This document shows positions 6,805 to 11,522 of a stretch of DNA of 11,522 nt, piece by piece. The DNA lies in assembly GCA_003551865.1 (NCBI GenBank), contig PUNU01000112.1:1-11522 (forward strand). The letters run 5' to 3'. The translations under genes and the position numbers were made by a program. Each line of letters begins with the position of its first letter. Within the stretch, counting starts at the first letter, position 1. Under the pieces are notes generated by a model. The model made no database searches and was not told the DNA's origin. It saw only the letters and a program-made list of their open reading frames with translations. This DNA comes from Syntrophomonadaceae bacterium. GTDB taxonomy: Bacteria; Bacillota_D; Dethiobacteria; DTU022.

Positions 6805-7659
6805 TCAACCCTTCAGCTTTTGATGGAGAAGCCTGTAAAATGAATCTTCGTGAAAACAGACCAGCTTAACCTTTTCATTCGCCCGGCGCAGGATGATGCG
6901 GTCGTCGTTTTCGAGGGCAAAACGGACCTGCCCGTCAACAGTAAGCACCACCTGGACCTGGCGGGAGTCGACATGCAGGTTAATTGATTCCGACCCGTCG
7001 ATGATAACCGAGCGGTTGTAAAGGCTGTGCGGGCAGATCGGTGTGATGACAAAAAGCTCCATCGTGGGTTTGATGATCGGCCCGCCGGCGGCAAGAGAAT
7101 AGGCCGTTGAGCCGGTCGGTGTGGCAATGATTAAACCGTCGCCGGAGTAACTTTCCATAAACTCTTCATTGATAAAGGCATCTACCTTGATTATGCGGGA
7201 AAAAGGACCCCTGGCGACGACGAGGTCATTTAAAGCGAGGTAATTGCCCAGCTTTTCCTCTCCGCGCCACAGCCACGCTTCCAGCATCATCCGGTACTGA
7301 AAATCGTACTGGCCGGTGGCAATGTACTGCAGGTAACGCTCCATCTGTTCGACCTCAATCTCGGCCAAAAAGCCTTTATGGCCGAGGTTGATCCCGAGCA
7401 CCGGCATTTCCCAGCAGGCCAGGTCCCGGGCTACCCGCAGGATGGTCCCGTCACCGCCGACCACAATGATCAGATCCATTTGATCAAACCACTGGTAAAG
7501 CTGGTCGGCCAGGGAGACATTGCTGTAGAAGTCGGCCTGGTCGCTGCCGGCAACCTGCAGGCTGATGCGACGCTGTTTAAAAAAATTTTGGATCTTGTCG
7601 ACTACCAGGGCAGAATTCTTTTTATGCCAGTTGGGTATTAACCCTATGCCTCTTTCCAT
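6805..7659 (-). CDS. nadK: NAD kinase
   Basis: A 284-residue cytosolic enzyme that phosphorylates NAD to NADP using ATP or polyphosphate. Motifs seen: GGDGT (68-72, catalytic Asp70), NLGHKGFLAE (91-100, variant of NLGFLTE), ALND (142-145, usual NE/ND nucleotide contact), GDGLI (163-167), TPTGSTAYSLAAGGP (170-184) and PHSLYNR (210-216). The order and length are those of bacterial NadK/PpnK. The ATG start has GAAGGAGG about 6 nt upstream. It follows tlyA after 65 nt, the longest gap in the operon, with no promoter I can support. It supplies NADPH, which is consumed by reductive isoprenoid and other biosynthesis. Confidence 0.97.
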   Translation of the reverse strand: MERGIGLIPNWHKKNSALVVDKIQNFFKQRRISLQVAGSDQADFYSNVSLADQLYQWFDQMDLIIVVGGDGTILRVARDLACWEMPVLGINLGHKGFLAEIEVEQMERYLQYIATGQYDFQYRMMLEAWLWRGEEKLGNYLALNDLVVARGPFSRIIKVDAFINEEFMESYSGDGLIIATPTGSTAYSLAAGGPIIKPTMELFVITPICPHSLYNRSVIIDGSESINLHVDSRQVQVVLTVDGQVRFALENDDRIILRRANEKVKLVCFHEDSFYRLLHQKLKG

Positions 7660-7724
7660 CAGGATCCTCCTTCACCAGCGCTGTCCATAGAATTCTGCGC
7701 TCCGTTCAAAGTTCCTTCTCCCTT

Positions 7725-8558
7725 TTATTTCTTTCCCGAAAACGATCGGTGGGCCTGCTCGACAACCTGGTCGACCACGGCGTCAATATTGCTCGGGCAG
7801 GAGCAGGCGGAGAGGTGTCCGCCCTTAAAAAAAATAAAAAATTCAATGTTGCCTTTTGGGCCGGCCAGGCGGGAAAAAGCTACCCCCTGACTGCAGTAAC
7901 CGTTTTCGGCGGCATGGTCGATCACTTCTCGTAAAACTTTGCCTTGCAGGGCCGGATCGCGGATCACACCGCCGCCCCGGCCGGCATCTTTTCGACCGAC
8001 CTCGAACTGCGGCTTAACCAGGGCAAGGACGGCCGCTGTGTTCAGCTCTGCCAAAACCGGCAGGACCCTGGCCAGGGAAATAAAAGAAACGTCAACCACG
8101 GCCAGCTCCGGCGCCTCCGGCAGATCTCCGGGTCCGAGGCTGCGGATGTTACAGCGTTCCATAACCACAACCCGGGAGTCGTCCCTCAGGCGCTTTTCCA
8201 GCTGCCCGTAACCGACGTCAAGAGCGTAAACTTTTTTGGCACCGTGCTGCAGCAGGCAGTCGGTAAAACCGCCGGTCGAAGCCCCTACATCGAGAGCGAT
8301 CAGTCCGCGGACATCGACCTTTAGATCATTTAAAGCGCCCGCCAGCTTTAAACCGCCGCGGCTGACGTAAGGATTTTCGGGCTCGGCGAGAATAATTTCC
8401 GCATTTTCATCCACCAGGGTGCCCGGTTTGTCACAAACACGCCCCTCAACCCGGACATTTCCGGCCATGATTTCCGCCTGAATACGGCTGCGGCTCAATT
8501 CGGGCCGGCGTAAACCTAACAGCCGGTCGAGGCGGTCTTTGCGCACTTTTCGCTTCAA
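7725..8558 (-). CDS. tlyA: TlyA-family 2'-O-ribose rRNA methyltransferase
   Basis: A 277-residue protein with an N-terminal S4 RNA-binding domain (about 4-62, RLDRLLG through VDENAEIIL) and a C-terminal FtsJ-like Rossmann methyltransferase. The SAM loop is DVGASTGGFTD (90-100), followed by YALDVGYGQL (111-120). The K-D-K-E catalytic tetrad is visible: Lys71, Asp156 (VVDVSFIS), Lys182 (VKPQFE) and Glu219 (GNIEFF). TlyA proteins methylate 16S and/or 23S rRNA (known in mycobacteria) and were once called haemolysins; the haemolysin name should not be taken as function. The start is TTG (8556-8558) overlapping the dxs TGA stop as TTGA, with GGGG about 5 nt upstream inside dxs, so translation is probably coupled to dxs. 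Confidence 0.95.
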   Translation of the reverse strand: MKRKVRKDRLDRLLGLRRPELSRSRIQAEIMAGNVRVEGRVCDKPGTLVDENAEIILAEPENPYVSRGGLKLAGALNDLKVDVRGLIALDVGASTGGFTDCLLQHGAKKVYALDVGYGQLEKRLRDDSRVVVMERCNIRSLGPGDLPEAPELAVVDVSFISLARVLPVLAELNTAAVLALVKPQFEVGRKDAGRGGGVIRDPALQGKVLREVIDHAAENGYCSQGVAFSRLAGPKGNIEFFIFFKGGHLSACSCPSNIDAVVDQVVEQAHRSFSGKK

Positions 8559-10450
8559 GTTATCCCCTTTGCCGCCTTTTTACCGCAGAAGGCCAAAGCT
8601 TCCCTGCATATTCCGTCGGAATCGAGGTTGTAGCGGGCGAGCATCCGTTCCCTGGGCCCGTGCCCGACAAACTGGTCGGCGATGCCCAGGCGCTTAACCG
8701 GCAGGACCAGGCCTTCTTTCTCAAACAGTTCCAGGACGCCGCTGCCAAAACCGCCGTTTAGGACATTTTCTTCCACAGTCAGAACCCGGCGGCACTTCCG
8801 GGCCCAGCTGAGAATCAGCTCGTCGTCCAGCGGCTTGACAAAGCGGGCGTTAATCACGGCCGCCTTAATCCCCTGCCAGAAAAGCTTTTCCGCCGCTTCC
8901 AGGGCCGAATTGGCCGCCGTGCCCACGGCGATTAAAAGCAGATCATCTCCCTGCCGGAGCAGCTCTCCCCTGCCCCAGGGCAAAATCCCGGGCTCTTTTA
9001 TCTCCATGCCGAGGCCTTTGCTCCTGGGATAGCGCAAAGCGACCGGCCCGCCGGTATAGAAAAAGGCGGTGTGCAGCATGTCCCGCAGTTCATTTTCGTT
9101 GGCCGGGGCCATGATCGACATGTTCGGAATACTGCGCAGGTAGGTCAAATCAAAAAGTCCCTGGTGCGTCTCACCGTCTTCACCGACTATTCCGGCGCGG
9201 TCCACGGCAAAAACCACCGGCAGCTTTTGGATGGCCGTGTCGTGGAGAACCTGGTCGTAAGCGCGCTGCAAAAAGGTACTGTATACGGCCACAACCGGCC
9301 GCTTTCCGCCGGCGGCCAGGGCGGAGGCCATGGTGACCCCGTGCTGCTCGGCGATACCGACATCAAAAAAGCGGTCCGGGAACTCGGCGGCAAAATTGCT
9401 CAGGCCCGTCCCGCCGGTCATCGCCGCGGTAATCGCTATAATATCCGGGTTTTTGCGGCCAAGCTCCACGAGAGTGCTGCCGAAAATATCGGTATAGGTG
9501 GGTGCTTTCTTTTTTTTCAGCGGCAGGCCGTTATTTAAATCAAAAGGTCCGATGCCGTGAAATACCTCCGGGGATTTTTCGGCATAGTGGTAACCCTTGC
9601 CCTTTTCGGTCATCACATGGACCAGGACCGGCCCTTTCATCTGATCGGCATGCTTAAAAGTGTCACTTATAGCCTTGATGTTGTGCCCGTCCACCGGGCC
9701 GAAATAGGTAAAGCCCAACTCTTCGAACAGCATGCCCGGCATGATTACATATTTCAGGCCGCCCTTGATTTTATCCGCTGCTTCAAGCATTTTACCGCCG
9801 ATTACCGGGATGCGGTTGACAAAATGCTCAAAGTCTTCTTTTAGACGCGAATATTTCGGATCGGAGCGGATGCGGCCCAGGTAGGCGGACAAACTGCCGA
9901 CATTGGAGCTGATCGACATTTCATTGTCATTGAGGACGACCATCAGGTTGGCCTTGATGTGGCCGGCATGGTTCAGGGCTTCAAAAGCCATCCCTCCGGA
10001 CAGGGCCCCGTCACCGATTACCGCTATGACCTTGTAATCGTCGCCGCGGTAATCTCTGGCCAGGGCCAGCCCGAGGGCTGCAGAAATCGAGGTGCTGCTG
10101 TGCCCGGTGCCAAAAGGATCGTGCTCGCTCTCTTCCGGTTTCGGGAACCCGCTCAAGCCTTCATAGCGGCGCAGGGTCGGAAATTCCTCCCACCGCCCGG
10201 TGAGCAGTTTATGGGGGTAGCTCTGGTGGCCGACATCCCAGATAATCCGGTCCCTGGGGCTGCTGTACCTGCTGTGCAGGGCCAGGGTCAGTTCGACCAC
10301 GCCCAGGCTGGCCGCCAGGTGCCCGCCGTTGTCGGCAACCGTCCGGGTCATATATTCCCGGATATCGGAGGCCAGATCTTTTAACTGCCCTTCATCAAGT
10401 CTTTTTAGATCGTCCGGAAGCTTTAACCTGTCCGGCGGCATACCCATCAT
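8555..10450 (-). CDS. dxs: 1-Deoxy-D-xylulose-5-phosphate synthase
   Basis: A 631-residue thiamine-diphosphate enzyme that condenses pyruvate with glyceraldehyde 3-phosphate to DXP, the first step of the MEP isoprenoid pathway and a source of thiamine and pyridoxal precursors. Motifs: WDVGHQSYPHKLLTGR (71-86, His75), TPP/Mg site GDGALSGG (146-153) to LNDN (173-176), FGPVDGH (250-256), catalytic Glu368 in GIAEQHG (365-371) and DRAGIVGEDGETHQG (417-431). A transketolase C-domain ends the protein (about 500-620). Length is standard. Two ATGs lie in tandem; the first (10448-10450) is chosen because CGGGGTGATC ends one or two bases before it. It starts 3 nt after the oapA stop and overlaps tlyA by 4 nt. 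The position after OLE-oapA matches known OLE operons. Confidence 0.97.
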   Translation of the reverse strand: MMGMPPDRLKLPDDLKRLDEGQLKDLASDIREYMTRTVADNGGHLAASLGVVELTLALHSRYSSPRDRIIWDVGHQSYPHKLLTGRWEEFPTLRRYEGLSGFPKPEESEHDPFGTGHSSTSISAALGLALARDYRGDDYKVIAVIGDGALSGGMAFEALNHAGHIKANLMVVLNDNEMSISSNVGSLSAYLGRIRSDPKYSRLKEDFEHFVNRIPVIGGKMLEAADKIKGGLKYVIMPGMLFEELGFTYFGPVDGHNIKAISDTFKHADQMKGPVLVHVMTEKGKGYHYAEKSPEVFHGIGPFDLNNGLPLKKKKAPTYTDIFGSTLVELGRKNPDIIAITAAMTGGTGLSNFAAEFPDRFFDVGIAEQHGVTMASALAAGGKRPVVAVYSTFLQRAYDQVLHDTAIQKLPVVFAVDRAGIVGEDGETHQGLFDLTYLRSIPNMSIMAPANENELRDMLHTAFFYTGGPVALRYPRSKGLGMEIKEPGILPWGRGELLRQGDDLLLIAVGTAANSALEAAEKLFWQGIKAAVINARFVKPLDDELILSWARKCRRVLTVEENVLNGGFGSGVLELFEKEGLVLPVKRLGIADQFVGHGPRERMLARYNLDSDGICREALAFCGKKAAKGIT

Positions 10451-10453
10451 CGA

Positions 10454-11038
10454 TCACCCCGAGTTGTTGTCGCATTTGTCGGACCGGCCGAAGGGATTTC
10501 TCAGCCTGGTCAGCAGGATGCCGGTATAAAGCATAACTTCAGTCGAGTAATTTATGGCAATCACTTTGCCCCACGCTTTTCCCCCGACAGTCATAGCGGC
10601 GATCAGGGCGGTCATCAGGATGCCCAGGTAAAACTCGGCCTGATCAAAAGGCACGGTTACCATTAGCTTGAATACGATCACCGCAACCAGTGAACCGCTG
10701 ATTACACCGCTGATATCTCCTCCCACATCGTTGCAGAAGGTGGCCACCCGCTCGGCATTTTTAACCAGGTAGACCCCTCGTTTTGCCCCGTAAACCCTGC
10801 GGGCGGCCTTGGCGTTCAAGGGCCCGATTTCGGCTGCTGCCGCAGCCGTACCCACCAGATCAAAGATGATACCGATAAAGACTACAATTAATAATATCAC
10901 AAAAGAAAAGAACAGCGATTCAATCCGGTCAAGGAAATAATGTGAAACGAAGCTTAATATAACAGCCAGGAAGAAAGTCCAGATCGAAATAACCAGGATC
11001 CAGCGGGCCCAGCGTCGGTTTTTATTATTTTTTAACAA
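10454..11038 (-). CDS. oapA: OLE RNA-associated membrane protein OapA
   Basis: A 194-residue integral membrane protein with a basic N-terminus (KNNKNRRWAR, 3-12) and four predicted helices (about 12-34, 41-64, 108-128 and 133-152). A conserved-looking stretch at 59-115 (FDLVGTAAAAAEIGPLN, then a basic loop AKAARRVYGAKRG, then NAERVATFCNDVGGD) links helices 2 and 3. This layout resembles the DUF21 membrane domain of CNNM/CorC Mg2+ exporters (my visual comparison). OapA of Bacillus halodurans is known to bind OLE RNA and place it at the membrane. The call rests on three things: the structured RNA directly upstream, the dxs-tlyA-recN context, and a small basic membrane protein of the right size. 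The start is TTG (11036-11038) with AAAGGTGATC (11043-11052) as RBS, just downstream of the U-tract of the RNA. Confidence 0.87.
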   Translation of the reverse strand: MLKNNKNRRWARWILVISIWTFFLAVILSFVSHYFLDRIESLFFSFVILLIVVFIGIIFDLVGTAAAAAEIGPLNAKAARRVYGAKRGVYLVKNAERVATFCNDVGGDISGVISGSLVAVIVFKLMVTVPFDQAEFYLGILMTALIAAMTVGGKAWGKVIAINYSTEVMLYTGILLTRLRNPFGRSDKCDNNSG

Positions 11039-11054
11039 CTGCGATCACCTTTGT

Positions 11055-11073
11055 AAAAAAAAAGCATAAGTGG
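11055..11073 (-). promoter_or_regulatory. OLE 3' boundary: U-tract after closing stem, possible terminator or processing site
   Basis: The 3' strand of the long-range OLE stem (CCACUUA, 11067-11073) is followed by UGC and nine U (11055-11063), and then, within a few bases, by the oapA RBS. The layout resembles an intrinsic terminator made from a multibranch domain rather than a simple hairpin. It could set the OLE 3' end while letting some transcription continue into oapA and dxs. The structure is seen; the function is inferred. Confidence 0.4.
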
Positions 11074-11522
11074 CGGCAAGCCAGGTAAACTTTGCGGCTT
11101 AGGTCCAGCAGGTTTTCCCGGATAATCACCTGCCGTTGCCGAGCAGGCAGTTCCCTTTTAAGATTATCCCCGCCGTGTCGCCACCGGCAGAGCTGGATTA
11201 CCACTTAGCTCACACTTTAATCCCTGGCTTGCTTCTCTTTCGAGAACAGTCTAGGAGATTTCCTCCCTGGCGCCTGATCTTCCCTAGCCTCTTTTGCAGA
11301 AAGGGTTTAAGAGGTTTATCTCTCCTCCACCCAATCCACTCAAGGCAGGCTACACTGTACACAGCTTAGACCGCATACAGGTTCATTCCCAAGCAGTAGC
11401 CATTTGTGTGCAACAATGCGCCACCGGCATTGGGTCTCCGCGAAGGCAGGGTCAACGCCTACATGCCTTTGTAGATCGCCCCATCCTTCTTAACTCCCAG
11501 CAGCAGCTCCCGACTGGGCGTC
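11064..11522 (-). ncRNA. ole: OLE RNA (ornate, large, extremophilic), 3' part; 5' end outside window
   Basis: About 460 nt without a credible ORF, immediately upstream of oapA-dxs-tlyA-nadK-recN. On the minus strand it folds into many local stems: 11459-11463 with 11470-11474; 11414-11419 with 11427-11432; 11355-11359 with 11376-11380; 11288-11293 with 11309-11314; TTCTC-GAAA-GAGAA at 11233-11246; 11120-11127 with 11162-11169 enclosing 11130-11134 with 11146-11150; 11078-11082 with 11096-11100. A long-range 7-bp pairing CCACTTA/TAAGTGG (11201-11207 with 11067-11073) closes the 3' domain just before nine U (11055-11063). OLE RNAs are about 600 nt, so roughly 150 nt are missing to the right. 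In other Firmicutes OLE forms a membrane ribonucleoprotein with OapA and supports tolerance of cold, alcohols and Mg2+ stress. Identification is by context, size and structure; I could not run a covariance model. Confidence 0.85.

Noticed and set aside
7676..7708. Tiny frame on the minus strand between tlyA and nadK starting with TTG
   Set aside because: About 16 codons, low-complexity Gly/Ser end, overlapping the nadK RBS; most likely chance.
11136..11369. A 77-codon open frame on the plus strand inside the OLE region
   Set aside because: It is antisense to the structured RNA, has no RBS and no protein-like features.
11370..11382. CCTGTATGCGGTC on the minus strand as group II intron domain V
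   Set aside because: Domain V also needs the AGC...GAAA...GCACGTACGGTTC second half, which is absent; the stretch lies inside a hairpin of the OLE region.

Overview
The window looks like chromosomal DNA from an anaerobic, Clostridia-type Firmicute (Peptococcia / Desulfotomaculum-Pelotomaculum-like). This is inferred from the gene order dxs-tlyA-nadK-recN, strong AGGAGG-type ribosome binding sites, GTG/TTG starts, a CBS-PAS sigma-54 activator and a short Rip-type M50 protease. I cannot name the genus. Every confident gene lies on the minus strand, so transcription runs from high to low coordinates.

Right edge (about 11522 down to 11064): a long, highly structured, non-coding stretch that I identify as the 3' three-quarters of an OLE (ornate, large, extremophilic) RNA; its 5' end lies outside the window. 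It is followed at once by a four-helix membrane protein (10454-11038) that fits OapA, the OLE-associated membrane protein. Next comes a compact operon: dxs (isoprenoid precursor synthesis), tlyA (2'-O-rRNA methyltransferase), nadK (NAD kinase), recN (SMC-like DNA repair ATPase), a CBS-PAS-PAS-AAA+-Fis sigma-54-dependent activator, and a NudF-type ADP-ribose pyrophosphatase. Gaps are mostly 3-20 nt, with a 4-nt overlap at dxs/tlyA and a longer 65-nt gap before nadK. A weak terminator follows nudF, then xerD. OLE + oapA + dxs/tlyA/recN is the known setting of OLE in Bacillus halodurans relatives and anaerobic Firmicutes. Here argR is absent between nadK and recN, and the sigma-54 activator stands directly after recN, where many endospore formers carry spoIVB-spo0A.

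Left part: after xerD there is a 297-bp gap with a terminator-like hairpin, an extended -10 promoter and a roughly 195-nt leader (holding a possible 33-codon ORF) that leads into an M50 site-2-protease-like gene (425-1090). Beyond that gene is a second terminator-like hairpin whose T-run points in the plus direction, and then about 300 bp (1-300) with no credible protein gene. This last stretch has several perfect hairpins, and its loops are A-rich when read on the minus strand. It resembles a structured RNA or the start of a group II intron, but I could not assign a family.

Functionally, the main operon joins an RNA-membrane-protein complex (OLE/OapA, linked in other bacteria to stress and Mg2+ handling) with isoprenoid, NADP, ribosome-modification and DNA-repair housekeeping genes, plus a sensor-regulator that could respond to adenine nucleotides or redox through its CBS and PAS domains. 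That last link is inference. No CRISPR array, tRNA, insertion sequence or intact rRNA was seen.
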